Made by a program: the position numbers and the translations under genes | The notes under the pieces: model-generated | The model's input: the letters and a program-made list of their open reading frames with translations, nothing else | The model's database searches: none | What the model was told of the DNA's origin: nothing | Shown here: in pieces, positions 28,187-39,836 of the stretch | Layout: each line of letters opens with the position of its first letter | How positions within the stretch are numbered: position 1 is the first letter of the stretch | From: Beaufortia kweichowensis | Lineage: Eukaryota > Chordata > Actinopteri > Cypriniformes > Gastromyzontidae | Length of the DNA: 64,000 nt | Reading direction: 5' to 3' | Assembly (NCBI GenBank): GCA_019155185.1 | Contig: CM032803.1 | Location: forward strand, 1,093,501 to 1,157,500

Positions 28187-28201
28187 TACGCCATCTAGTG
28201 G
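28187..28201 (-). promoter_or_regulatory. CTCF-like motif
   Basis: On the minus strand this reads CCACTAGATGGCGTA, 13 of 15 positions of the CTCF core consensus CCRSYAGRKGGCRSY. The mismatches are the last two positions. Confidence 0.35.
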
Positions 28202-29133
28202 TAAGAGGGTTTCATTTACACATTCGCCATATAGAATGATAGTAAAAATACTTTTTGTTAAATATTTCATTGACTAAACAACATTGTTTTTACTTTGTTT
28301 TTGTTTGTTTTTTTAAAGAAGACACCCAGGTCATCATTCTTTCACTGTAAGAATGACAGCAGCTTTGGACAATTTGCTGAATGTCTCCTGTGTGGTGTTG
28401 CACTGAAGAAAATCATGCAGGTTTGATGATCACGAGGGTTTTGAAGGGTCCTAAAACTAATTCAGTAGTGTTGATGTGAGATGCCCAGATGAATTTACTG
28501 GGGTTTTTATGAATAATGACAGACTTTAATTTCTGTAGCCTTTACACAAACACATCTCTCTGTGTGTTTCATGTCAGTCTCTCCCACCTACACTTAAATA
28601 CTGATTGATTGAGACATCAAGAGCACCGAGTTGCATGCTTTCTTATTCAAAGTCCACTGTGAAATTAATATAATATGTTATATAAGCACTTATACAACAT
28701 TTGGTAATCATAATTGCCATCATAATAATACAATACTATATAAGTAATTCATAAATAAATATGAACTAAATAAATGTATTCCTAAAGCTATGTTATTTTA
28801 CTGGCAACTATCATTACCATGAGACGTTTTTTAAAGGAAGCAAATATGTCACACACACAACAGAGAAAATATGACTCATTTGCTTAAAGAGGTTAGATGA
28901 ATGTTAAACGTGTCCTGTTATCGTTGTCCTGATTTTTTATTATTATTTTTATTGGCAATGAAAACAAATTGCATCTGTTTATATGGATGTTTTTCAACAG
29001 TTTATTTATTATTTTATAGCCATATAATATCTCCTATATTATTGTGCACAAGATATATTGCATTGTTTTTAGTAACTAACAAGCTATGCATTCATGAGGA
29101 AAGTTTTACTTGTTTTATCTTTTTGTAAGAAAT

Positions 29134-29148
29134 CCACAAGGTGGCACT
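29134..29148 (+). promoter_or_regulatory. CTCF-like motif
   Basis: CCACAAGGTGGCACT matches 14 of 15 positions of the CTCF core consensus, with only the fifth base off. It is divergent to the match about 0.9 kb upstream. Confidence 0.45.
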
Positions 29149-29343
29149 GTGACACAACAGACAGATTTCCTCTGGGTTCGACTATTTTTGCTTTTCTGTC
29201 CACTTTGTTTAGAGAGCTGAAGATCTTTTCGTGTGTTTTTTTGCACTAGCCTCACAGTCTCCAAACAACTTTGGTCTTCTTTTCTAATTTACTATATAAT
29301 AGTCATTCATCTTATTTATTATTGCTCCCTCAGACAGCTATAC

Positions 29344-29362
29344 TATATATATATATATATAT
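29344..29362. repeat. Short (TA)n run
   Basis: An uninterrupted TA run of about 19 nt. Confidence 0.85.
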
Positions 29363-29889
29363 TTCAGTATAAAGAACTACAAGAAAACTCCTGCTAATTA
29401 CTGATAAATAAGTAAAATCAGCAAACATACCAAAATATGCACATTGAAAATGCATGCACAAAAAAGTGTTTAATTCAAAACATACAGAACTTGAACTTTC
29501 TCTTCAATTGATTTTAGACTTGCAAATCATAAAACCTTCACAAAGCAAAAACATTTTTTATCTCTCTTTTAAAAAGTGTTGCATGTTAGAGAGGTCTCTA
29601 GTGTGCTTCAGCAACAAGGACAAGACCTTATTCACAATAGATCACAATGTAACTGTTAAAACACATCCACAAATACAGCTTTTCAAGGTTTTTTAAACAA
29701 AAGTCCCTTTTTGAAAAGAGCAGAAACAACACCGGTTAACACTAATCAAAAGAGTTGTGCTTTTTGAAAAAGGTATGAAAGTGATGATAGAGATGTTTTA
29801 CAAATTGTCGATAAGGACCTTGATTTTTTAAAATATATTTTACTCTATATTCTTCTCATATAGTCTTTATTTCTATTTTAGATAGAAAT

Positions 29890-29908
29890 TATATATATAT
29901 ATATATAT
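29890..29908. repeat. Short (TA)n run
   Basis: An uninterrupted TA run of about 19 nt. Confidence 0.85.
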
Positions 29909-32900
29909 GATAGTTATGCAATTCACAATAGCCTGGCAAATATGCACATATATGACAACCTTAGCAAACTCATTCTAACAAAAATAACCTGTTTGAGGAT
30001 AAAAGTAACATACAGGACTTTATTCTTCTGAAAAAAGTGATTGGCAAAACCAGATGATTACATATTTCAGACACACTGGTATGTCAAGCCCAATATCAGG
30101 GCTTAATTCATTTCCATTATTTGCCAGGTTATTGTGTTTGATAAAATTAATCTTTCTAGCAAGTAAGTCAGAAGTTGTTCTCAAAGGTGAATTGATGAGT
30201 ACAGAGCTGCTCCATTACGGCTCTGGTCGTCTCTCTGAAGGATTTTTCCTTCTGAGCTGCTCATGAAGGCATTAATTGGATAAGGGAACACAAATCAATA
30301 CCAGGCAATGATCTTGGTCATATATTTTAATCAAAGCTAGATTTCTCACTTCAAGACGATTACGAGTCTGTGGGGGCCCAAAGTCCTCCATTTCCTAATA
30401 ACAAAGGCATCCAGCCGTCACTTGACGAAGTCTTTTAGAAATGTTAATTATCCAGTATAAAACATACATCAGGAGCTCTGCGCATCGGTTTGCTTTCCAA
30501 TATCTCGGCCGTAATTTCTTCTCCCTACATTTTTCTTCATAATCCCGTGTTTACTGCCTCCAGCCTTTATTTATAATTCAACACAGATTCTCACTTCTGA
30601 GGTTGCAGATGTCAGAAGCTCAGCAGGGGCTCCCTCTCGTGTGTTTACGCATCGGGCTCACAAACAAACACTAGTTGGTGGGAGGATCATTTCAAATTTT
30701 ACCCCCACCGCTGTCAAATATTGATCTTCTCCCGCGTCAGATGGGTGCGAAACGTCGTCTGCTCTTTTCTCAGTGGCTGATAAAAGTAATGGGTAGCGGG
30801 GCTGGGCTGAATTAGAGCTGTTTCTTCTCATCTGGATAGCTTTTGAAAACTTAATCCAAACAAAAATGTAATAATTGATGTTTGGGGGAAGCTGCTTTGG
30901 TTGAGCCCGAGGCGGCATTCTGCGATGGGAAAGAGCTACTGAGCCCAAAATAATTACATCAGTTTGATTATGCCTGGCTGGCTAAACAATAAGTTTTCTT
31001 TTCTGTTGTAGTGTTCAGACATGGTAAGAATGTGTTTAAACAGTTTGTGCTATATAAATCCAAAAGTAACTATTGATGAATGAGTGTGCAATTTTAGTTG
31101 CATTGTTGCCACCCATTTCTGAAGCACTTTGTCTCCTAATAAGAGACTTTTTCAAGGCCCTGACTTTACTCCCTACCTATCTGCTGTGTTCCACCCAAAT
31201 TGTGCTGATGTGCCAATACTATTCCCTTCGAAATGAGAGAGAAAGCCATCTTCTTTTATTGCTTTGCTTTGTGCTCAGACTACCGCACCCATTTCTGCAG
31301 CTTCTGACTCTGCACATCGGACCATTGTCATTTCCCAGTCTGTGTCCGAGAGGCCATGAAAAGCCTGTGAGGTCCGGGTAATAACCTTCAGAAAAGCTGG
31401 GATTGCAGTTCCATTCTCCACAGAGGCCCTATTCGCCATAACCATCAAGATGGGCTAGCGAATGCCGATGACGATGAGGGTTTGTTCCAAAAGGGAGATT
31501 AAGAAATACAGTTAGGGGTTTGTGTGTGTGTTGTGTGTCTATTTAGACCCTGTCCGTGGTACCTGATGCCATTAGTGACAGTTTCTCTCCATCACGGATT
31601 AGCCATCTTGTGAGGAAACTGCTGACACGTGCGGAGAGAAACGAAAGAGGAAGTGATTGAAAAAATGAAGATAGAGCGAGATCTAATCCTAATGGACCAC
31701 GGCAGGCTCTGAAGTCTTCTAATGTCGTATAAGAAAGGTAAACATTAAACAGGCGATAGCTCCCACCCGGACCAACTAACAGCAGTCACGACACCCCAGC
31801 ACTGATAACTCCTCACCTTGTCACAAGCTCTCCTTAAGGAGTTGCTCTGTGTCACATCTCAAGCACTTTAAAATCAATGAGAGGAGCTAATGGTATTAAA
31901 AGAGTACAATAAAGCTTTGTTTTGCCAGTCTGTAAGTTACCCCTAGTGGGCAATGAAAACATTAAATTACATTGTCATAGCTCTAATGTGAGAAGAATTT
32001 ACTTATTGGGTCATTCTATATAACTACAGGCACTTTTATGTCCCAGGTGTTTGTATTAAAAGTAACAGACCTGTTACGTTTTGTTCGTTATTCATTTTTT
32101 TCTACTTTTCAGTTTATGCATAGCTGATTTGTAGATCTAGACTTTCCATTTTAAAAATAAAAACATCAATTATTAAATATGCATTTGTAAAGTATGATTT
32201 GAAAAAAGTATGATTGAAATAAATTAATTACTAATTATTATAATCACGTAACAGAATATTTCACAGAAAAATCAATAAAAAAAGTTTGCTCAGTCTTTGA
32301 AGAAGCTGTTGACCTTGCGGAGGTTAAACACTGTAATTTGCTGCTGAATGGTTGTCATTTTGCTGGCTATGGCTCATTGCTATAGCTGGTTGGTATATTA
32401 TGTCTAGTCTGGGAGAGAAGGACACTGATTGGTGCTTTATTGTAGTGTGTGACTAAGTGGGTGGGTTGAGACTGCAGTTAATGGGTTCATAAAGTCCATG
32501 TTCCATGTTCCCTGTTACATTACCAAATGAGCTTTTTTTTTAAAAAGCCATGACTATTTAACAGTGAATAATATTACAATATACAAATAGGATCTGTAAT
32601 AGTGAACATATGTTAAGCATATGTTGATTTGATTATGAACCAACATCTGCTTTCTGAATTGTTTCGATATATGCAATTCCGGTTTTGTCCTCGTAGTGGC
32701 GCTGTAACACAACATTCAATACAAACGGTCTGTCTTAAGAGAAGATCATAATTGTTGCATGTGCAATAATGAAATGTTTAGATGATATTTTATGTTACTT
32801 ATCATCTCAAATGATAAAATAACGCATACCAATAATAGGTAATCAGCATTAGCCCACTGTTTGTGTTGCCAATGAATCTGGATATGACAACATGCACTTG

Positions 32901-34237
32901 CTGAAGTACATGAAAACAGCATGTAGTTAATGCTGTTCCTGCTGTTACTGTTTATCAGCAAATATTAAAGCCTCTAAAAGAAACTGTGGTAATGTACTCT
33001 CATGTGTACGTATTTCACATCATATTGAAAAATGAACACTCGCATTCTCATGATTTGTAGTTTTTATACTCATATTCTCAAATTAGTTTTTTTATTCACT
33101 TTGTATTTTTTATAGGTTGATTAGTTCACTAAACCATTGTCTTTACTGGCACAAACATTAATCAATATGATGATTCATAAATTCTCTTGTGTGTGTGCAG
33201 GTGTATCTGTTTCATGAGAAATTGTTTTCTACAAGCACTGACACAATCACACACCACTTTCTTCAAATCCCTCAGAGAATTGAAGACACAACCTGTAATA
33301 TATACCAAATTTACCAAGAAGTACTTAAAGTCTCCAAGTACAAGGATGAGCAACACCACTTTTTTCAGTCTCTCAATAATTGTCAATATCAACAGGGTCA
33401 ATATTGGCAATAATCACCATTTAACAATTTATTTAAAAGCCATCATTTAACAGTTGAAGACCTTTACGGCACATTATTACATTTTTGTTTTGTTTAGCAA
33501 TCTGTTGTGAACATTTAATTTACATGCAAACATGAGATCTTAGCTCAACCTCATTATAATAAATGTCACATTTACCTTTGTGGTTATTCTGTGAAATAAC
33601 TACACGTGTTTGTGTGTCTCTCTGTCATAACCTCAGGCAAACACTGCTCTCTCTGTTTAAATGAATGCTGTCTCTGACTGCTTCTGTTTCCCGGCATTTC
33701 TGCCTGTTGAAAGGAACGGAAGGGGGGATTGTTGCTCTCCTACACAACTATTTGCAAATATAGTTGTGTTTTTTACAGCTTTAAATTTGTTTACTGTCAT
33801 GCTAAATAAATAAAAAAACACAAAATTGAAAGTAGTAATACTTCCAAAAGATCAATTCGTCCAGAACTTATAGTGCAGGTGTAATATAATGAGATTTGCC
33901 AAACTGGCCATATGATTCTTTCGAAACACTTCACATTAGGAACAGCCAGTGGCTTTATACTTGGCCTGAGAGAAACCCATGAGCTCTGTGTGACTTTCTC
34001 ATAACACCAGAACCAAAGCTAAACCGGTGAAAGATCTGAGAGTAAAGTGTAAAAGTCTTATCTGCAAATGAATACCTACACTGCTGATAGTCTATGTTAT
34101 CGCATTAACTCCCAAGCCATCTGTGAACTACTGAAAGCTAACTTTGTTCAAGCTTCATTCATAGCAGTGGATTGATTTAACGGTTATTGTAAGTGCAGGA
34201 TGCCTCATGAATGTAGGTGGGAGGTCATTGGAAGAAC

Positions 34238-34240
<3 letters not shown>

Positions 34241-34334
<94 letters not shown>
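34241..34334. repeat. (AG)47 microsatellite
   Basis: A perfect dinucleotide run of 94 nt with no interruption, so it is probably highly polymorphic. Its reverse strand produces a spurious Leu-Ser repeat ORF. The purine/pyrimidine strand bias can favour triplex (H-DNA) structure. Confidence 0.98.
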
Positions 34335-34336
<2 letters not shown>

Positions 34337-35133
34337 GCTGTTCTGGATGGATAAGAATTAAAAAGTAAGAAAGTGTTCCTAGAAAGAATAAGAACGTAAG
34401 ATGAAAAACTAAATGTCTTCCATACAATAACAAAACATTGAGTTTCTTGGTAAACCTAAAACACATCTAAAGATTTTTTTCTACTACAGTTTTGTTTTGT
34501 TTGATTTGCAGTCTACCAATTAGAAGGCCATTTAGAGCATCATTTTGTGTGCTCATAAGATGAAATTAAACCAAAACCTTCAGGTACACATAGAAGTGTC
34601 CTCCATGTGTCTCATTATCTTGTTATTGGTGAATGAGACTAAATCACTAATGCAATCAAGTATATTCACTCTGATTACCAACAGTAATTTCCTGTAGCCT
34701 AAAGGCTTTTAGATCTGCTTTTAAATACTCATTAATAATAAACCTCAGACTAAGATGACACTTTGGAGCCATGGATGAATGATAAAACCTGCGCTTCTTA
34801 AAAGCATCTGTAAAAGAGAACTACTTTAAAGTTTAGTGTGAAGTACACAAAAGGAGAAGTTTGCTAGGAGAGAGGTCAAAGTGTTCGCGACCTCTTCTGT
34901 GATTTTCCTGTTGAACTTGCTGGCCCCTTCCTGTTTATTTATTCTTCTCTTCTTCACATTCTCTAAAATATACTTTTGATCGCGTTACTTAGTCATAGTA
35001 ATACAAATAAACAAAGTAATACAAATTTTATATTTTATACAAATATTATTTTCATATTAAATCAGCTAATGCTGGCCAATTTAAACAATGTTTCTTGGCA
35101 AAGCACTAATAAAAAAGTGATGTTTCTAAACTT
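34335..35133. other. Noncoding, nothing recognised
   Basis: AT-rich intergenic sequence between the microsatellite and copy 4 of the TTAA MITE family; I see no structure in it. Confidence 0.5.
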
Positions 35134-35295
35134 GATAATTGTCACACCAGAAATTGAGTATACACATAAAAAAGCACATCTGAACTACATTTATTTAGAT
35201 TTTATATTTTTTGCTGTTACAGCTACTTATCATTTATATTTGGCAACAAATACACTGATATACTTTTTCCAATTTTTTTTATAAATTATAGTAAC
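35134..35295 (+). mobile_element. TTAA-flanked MITE family, copy 4 (left half only)
   Basis: GATAATTGTCACACCAGAAA then TTGAGTATACACAT matches the left part of the copy at 14058. The match continues to ATAAATTATAGTAAC, then stops. The right half, including its terminal TTAA, is absent. Confidence 0.7.
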
Positions 35296-36393
35296 TTTTC
35301 TCTGTGCACTCCAGTCCTCTATTAGAAAACTAAAGTGGTTACAAGGCTATGTTGATATGTTTTATTGCTGTTTTGCTATTGTCATTCACAATAACCTTCT
35401 TGAGCCACTTCATCAACACAACACTGTGGCCAAACAGTGTGATCTATGAAGAGTGCACTCCGCATTCATTACTGTAAGATATCCATAAATGAAAACCATC
35501 CTCTTGTGGAATAGAAATGTTCTTACAACAATGAATACAGTACATGCTTAAATTAGCATTTTAATTAAAGTATTTTGATTGCAATCATTTCAAGCATTAA
35601 GTGATTTCTAATTAAGAGGTGAACTGGTGCATTTTTGCTTTACAGCTGATGCTTGTCATCAGTTTTGCTTGTAAATAAATGCTGCAGTATGGAGTAGTCT
35701 TCTGTAACTTTCTCACAACGCAGAGGCTAATCACTTCATCCCAAGCGTGGTGAGATTTCACAAATTAGAAACAACAGCTAACAGCCTGTGCTTTAAACAA
35801 TATACTGCTCTTCTATATGTAATATGTCTAAAACTGTATGTTCTACTGTAAAATGTAGTATTTAAGGCACAGTAATGTCTCTTTACTTGAGAGAACTGTG
35901 TGAGATGATCCCTGTTTGTTGCCTGCCAAACATTATCTCAACAATACAACAGTACCTCAACAATAGGGCTGTCTCAACAACATCACAGGCAGGATATAGC
36001 TTTTGGATGTCTTTTATGTGATTTATGTAACATGGGAGGAAACTCCCTAAAAGGGCTTTAAATATATATTCAAGTCTCAGGAGGTGATGTTCAAAACAAG
36101 TGTGAATGGTACCTTAAATAAGAAAAAATACAACCTTCTTGCTTATTTTTTTGTCTATTTTAGGCATAGTGACTGGCAGAAAATGACAAAAATGTCACCA
36201 ATACACAGGAAGAAATTAAGTATTCTCATAGGAATCTTTGCATGTATAATAATTTGTTTCCAGTATAAAGAAGATAAATCATCACACTGAGTAAATGGAA
36301 CAGCTGTCATCAGTCCTTCCAAATCTCTCTTCCTGGTCACATGTGCATACTGCTTAAAGAACAGTGGCCTGGAGCAGAATCCTCAAGTAGATG

Positions 36394-36407
36394 GCTACCA
36401 TAGCAAC
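36394..36407 (+). promoter_or_regulatory. RFX X-box-like motif
   Basis: GCTACC AT AGCAAC fits the X-box pattern RYYNCC-N(1-3)-RGNAAC exactly. It lies about 2.5 kb upstream of the diaph2 first exon. Several matches of this loose pattern are expected by chance in 64 kb. Confidence 0.25.
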
Positions 36408-38236
36408 CCATAGGCCTGTTTCTTAGTGAGGTAATGCACACAAGTGTCTGTGGGCCGTTGATTACAAACCTTGTAAGGCTTAGACTGAGAACACTGATAC
36501 TGTTGAGTCATATTTGAGTTTGGCCTGTGCTTGCTCTCTTGTTCTTACCTGTGAAGAGAAAAGCAAATGAAGTGAAACTGAAAGTCAAGTTAATAAAACA
36601 TGATTTTAAAAAACAGTCAGAACGTAATTTTATAAAATTGAATCAGGCTTTATTGCCTTATCAAATCATCTAGCTTGAATCACTCTTTTTCGCTGGGTTT
36701 TTATGTTTTTTTAAATGGTGTTCTGCGATTCAAGGAGTAAATTATGGCAACATTTTCACCGTTTCTGAACTAGAGAGAATCAAACAAACTCTGTCTTGGA
36801 TTTGACACACAACAGTAACTGTGACAAATAAAGTGTATAATGTTTTCAAATACAAAAACATTTTTTGTAAAAAAGCTTTGTGCATTGCTTATGCCACATG
36901 GGAAGTTAGCATTTACAAGTTAAATAACAAACAGCTGACCATTTGTAAAACTTAATGAACAAATGCTCACAAACACAAGTAACATTTCCATATCCTTGTC
37001 AACTCTTTTTTACAAACACAGAGCAGAAACGCTGATGTTTCTGCAGCTGTTGATTAGTACATTTAACAACTGCAGTCATAAGTCATTTGTGTAAGAGCAT
37101 CTATATCACTCAAATCTCCCTCCATACAGAGATGAATAAGTAAAGACAAATGGAGTGATTTACCCTGGAGTAAAGCGTGAAGTGTTCCTGGCGCATCTCT
37201 GTGGAAGGGTGAAACACTACAAAAAGTTAGCGATATCTTACTTCAGATGTTGCAAGAGGTGCAGATTTTTTAGTGTGCCAGCCACTGGAGCCAATTGGTC
37301 TTTTATGAAATGTGATGGTGAGGTAATAAATTATTTAACCGAAAGATTTATTTTTATCTTTCCAGTTTAAACACTAACGAATGCAGCATCTCTAAAGCCC
37401 TAACAGAGGACAGTGTGCTGAATCTTCTAACACTGGATGGAAGCCAGTAAATGACAGAACGTTTTAGGACTTTTAGGGTTTGTAAAGAAGCTTAAGAATG
37501 AAACACTACAGTATATGAATCAAAACACAGAGGAATTAAAAACTATCTGCATAGAAATATATGCTGGTTAAGGTTAATTTTTAACAGGGTAAGAGTAAAC
37601 TGAAATACCTTTCTTGCCCCATGACACTGGGATCACTTGACAGTGCCCGGTAAACATGAATAAGCACTGAGTCAAATGGAAATCTACAAGGTCTCATGTG
37701 AGCAGGGCAAAATAAAATGGTAGGCTCAGATCATGGGAAATCACTGCCCACTGAAAGTGGCCCTGGTTTCTAATTATAGACCTGGCACAGATATGAATGC
37801 ATGCATAAACTATGCATGTAAAACAAAGTACAATTTAATTTATTTACTTTATTAATAACCAGATAGCCAGACCTTTGAGCTTCTGTCTGCTGTGCTTGCA
37901 ATTGCATGACATACTGCTGAAAAAGTGACAGATTACAATTTCTATTTAAATTAAAAAACAATATGAAAACAAATCAAACAAACGATTTACATGAATATTT
38001 GAGTAAATCACAACTAAACAACATTTAAAACAATTTGGACTACATGGATGGATAGTGACATTACTGACCCAAATCATATTTGTTAGTTAGGAGGCACATT
38101 TAATTTATATACATTTCTGAGCATGCTTAGTAATAAGAAATGTACAAAAAATATATTTTTGACATGCTTTGATGGGATCTTTCATTAGACAAGTTGTCAT
38201 AATAATAGTGGGTGGGGTTCTTGGGTGACATCAACA

Positions 38237-38245
38237 TATAAAAGG
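38237..38245 (+). promoter_or_regulatory. Isolated TATA-box-like motif
   Basis: TATAAAAGG is a strong TATA match about 700 bp upstream of the predicted diaph2 first exon. No downstream exon or donor could be tied to it. It may be a chance match in AT-rich DNA, or an alternative promoter. Confidence 0.2.
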
Positions 38246-38471
38246 CCATACAATGGCTAATTACAATTTTCCTTGACTATCTCTTGACAAGAACACACAG
38301 GTTGGTGAACATTCCGATTATCAGCACATTTACTTTTGTCTTTTCATTGTGTATATTGACAACATCTGGATTATCCGGATGGACCAAGTGTAAACGCACC
38401 CAACGGATGGAGTAAACAGCAAAAAATGTGAATATGTAAATAGGTGAGATCATAAATAAATCTTATTTCGT

Positions 38472-38522
38472 TTACATTTATGTTTTCGGTATGTGCATTT
38501 ATCCAAGAAATACATTTAAACC
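38472..38522. repeat. Possible decayed SINE-tail fragment
   Basis: TACATTTATGTTTTCGGTAT then GTGCATTTATCCAAG resembles the tail of a common fish SINE ('acatttatgcatttggcagacgcttttatccaaag'). It is short and weak. Confidence 0.3.
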
Positions 38523-38764
38523 TTTTTTATTATACTGTAGTCTATATGTGCAATTTGAAAGAGAAAATTTCTTTAATTTTTTAAATTATTATTATTATAG
38601 TGTCCAGTTATATGACAGTTTTAAGATTAACTCTTGAATGACTTGTTGTATATCCTTCTTTATAATACCAGCTCCATGATAATGGAAAAGCACTGATTTG
38701 AATCATATTTGCTCTCACTGAACTCTATCCATGCACACAGCAGTCAGTGCAAATCTATAAACCA

Positions 38765-38900
38765 CAGCAGTCTCCACCCCCTAAATGGATAAATCCCGCC
38801 CCCACACTTGGATCTACAGTGCAACTGACCAATCACTGCTCGAATCTGCCCAGCGTGTGACCAACCGCGGACGTTTGGGAAGCGTAAGAGGCGGAACAAT
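38765..38900 (+). promoter_or_regulatory. diaph2: Probable diaph2 core promoter
   Basis: This GC-richer stretch sits just upstream of the noncoding first exon. It contains a CACCCC box near 38775, a GC box CCCGCCCCC at 38795-38803 and a forward CCAAT box in the context ACCAATCA at 38828-38835, followed by CG-bearing sequence around 38840 and 38866-38893. No TATA box lies at the expected distance. This is the usual layout of a broadly expressed TATA-less Sp1/NF-Y promoter. The placement relies on the 5' splice donor at 38955; the start site itself cannot be read from sequence. Confidence 0.6.
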
Positions 38901-38954
38901 AGTGGGCCTGTCTCGTACGTTTGGTTGTGTGGATGAAGCCTTGAATGAGATTTT
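38900..38954 (+). other. diaph2: diaph2 noncoding first exon (5' UTR; start approximate)
   Basis: The exon ends at a perfect donor, GTAAGT at 38955-38960. It pairs with a strong acceptor (long T-run then GACAG) ending at 39507, giving a 553-nt intron inside the 5' UTR. The left edge is a guess from the promoter elements upstream. An alternative is a single longer unspliced leader, which cDNA would settle. Confidence 0.5.
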
Positions 38955-39507
38955 GTAAGTTTTCTTTATTATTTCGCCACTAATTTGCTATTTAGTGTAA
39001 ATTCGCAATGTATGTGTGAGCAGGATAGACGTTTCCAGTCAATGTCTTTGCTGTAGTGGTTTTGTTTGAGCTTCACACCGCTGGGTTTCCTGTGTTGAAG
39101 TAACCGCATGGATAACAACGGTCATTTCTCCTCTGAATATTATAAATCATGTGAATATTTATGAAATATTTTACTGTGTTGTGTGAAATTCCCAAGTGTT
39201 TTTGACGTTTTACGAAGCTAAATCTTTGTTTACAATTAATATATAATTCCTTGTGGTTTTGACATTTAATTATTACACAGTATAAGAGATATTTTGTCAC
39301 GTTGTTGAATTGACGTCACTAAATGGTAGCGTCGTTACGTCAAGTGACTTTGTTTTAATGGTTTGTTTTGCTTTTTTAGTCTAAACAAAAGTTCACAAGC
39401 TCACTAACTTGCCTGCAGTTTAAGTTACTTCGTGATTTCATGTGCTGTTATGTAGTTTATAATTGCTATATATTTAATTAATAACGCGTTGATTTTTTTT
39501 TTGACAG

Positions 39508-39749
39508 ATTGGGTGGACCGAAGCTGATCTGGACTAGGCTGAATATCACCACACCTTATTTTTGGGACAACTTCACCCATAGGAGTTTACATCACAGGAT
39601 ACTTTCATCCCGTTACATTGCATGGAATAATTCAGGATCCGTATCTTTTTCTTCATCGATGGCATGGCTTGATTTTTCTTGAAGTGTTTGCAAAATTGTT
39701 GGAAAAACTTGCAACTGTAAAGTTAATTGAAAGAAATTGAACTCCAAAG
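39508..39749 (+). other. diaph2: diaph2 5' UTR, second exon part, with three uORFs
   Basis: This leader segment lies between the acceptor ending at 39507 and the start codon. It holds three very short upstream ORFs: ATG GAA TAA at 39622-39630, a seven-codon ORF at 39659-39682, and an overlapping ATG GCT TGA at 39664-39672. An in-frame TGA at 39738-39740 lies 9 nt before the main ATG, so the protein cannot extend upstream in this exon. The uORFs could dampen translation of the formin; that is inference. Confidence 0.6.
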
Positions 39750-39836
39750 ATGGATCAACAAGCAGCTGGAGGGGAGGACCCAAATAAGCCTTCCAAAAAG
39801 AAATCCAGTGAGGATGAGAGCAAAAACAAAAAACTG
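39750..39836 (+). CDS. diaph2: DIAPH2 formin, coding exon 1 (residues 1-29)
   Basis: The exon encodes the start of the protein, MDQQAAGGEDPNKPSKKK, then a serine, acidic and lysine-rich stretch ending KNKKL. The ATG has a strong context (A at -3, G at +4) and an in-frame stop three codons upstream. The exon ends at GTACGT with phase 0. The ending KNKKL matches the human DIAPH2 segment just before NIQIKTLADDV. The region is charged and likely disordered; basic N-termini in this family promote membrane association (family knowledge). The next exon is 8.3 kb away. Confidence 0.9.

Larger units (their letters stand above)
25401..34238. other. Noncoding, no gene found; CNE-like block near 30.3-31.0 kb
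   Basis: The longest ORF of the window (142 codons, minus strand, 25738-26166) lies here. It has no motif, splice context or family likeness, so I treat it as chance. The block 30340-31000 is GC-richer and resembles a developmental enhancer cluster. Small TA runs lie at 29344-29362 and 29890-29908. Confidence 0.5.
35296..38471. other. Noncoding, diaph2 upstream region
   Basis: AT-rich intergenic sequence with no recognised exon. It contains one RFX X-box-like motif (36394-36407) and one isolated TATA-like motif (38237). Confidence 0.5.

Noticed and set aside
13123..31915. Shared 15-mer AAAAGAGTACAATAA at about 13.1 and 31.9 kb
   Set aside because: A 15-nt exact match is expected about once or twice by chance in a 64-kb window; the flanks do not match.
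34155..34466. Leu-Ser repeat ORF on the minus strand
   Set aside because: It is simply the translation of the (AG)47 microsatellite.
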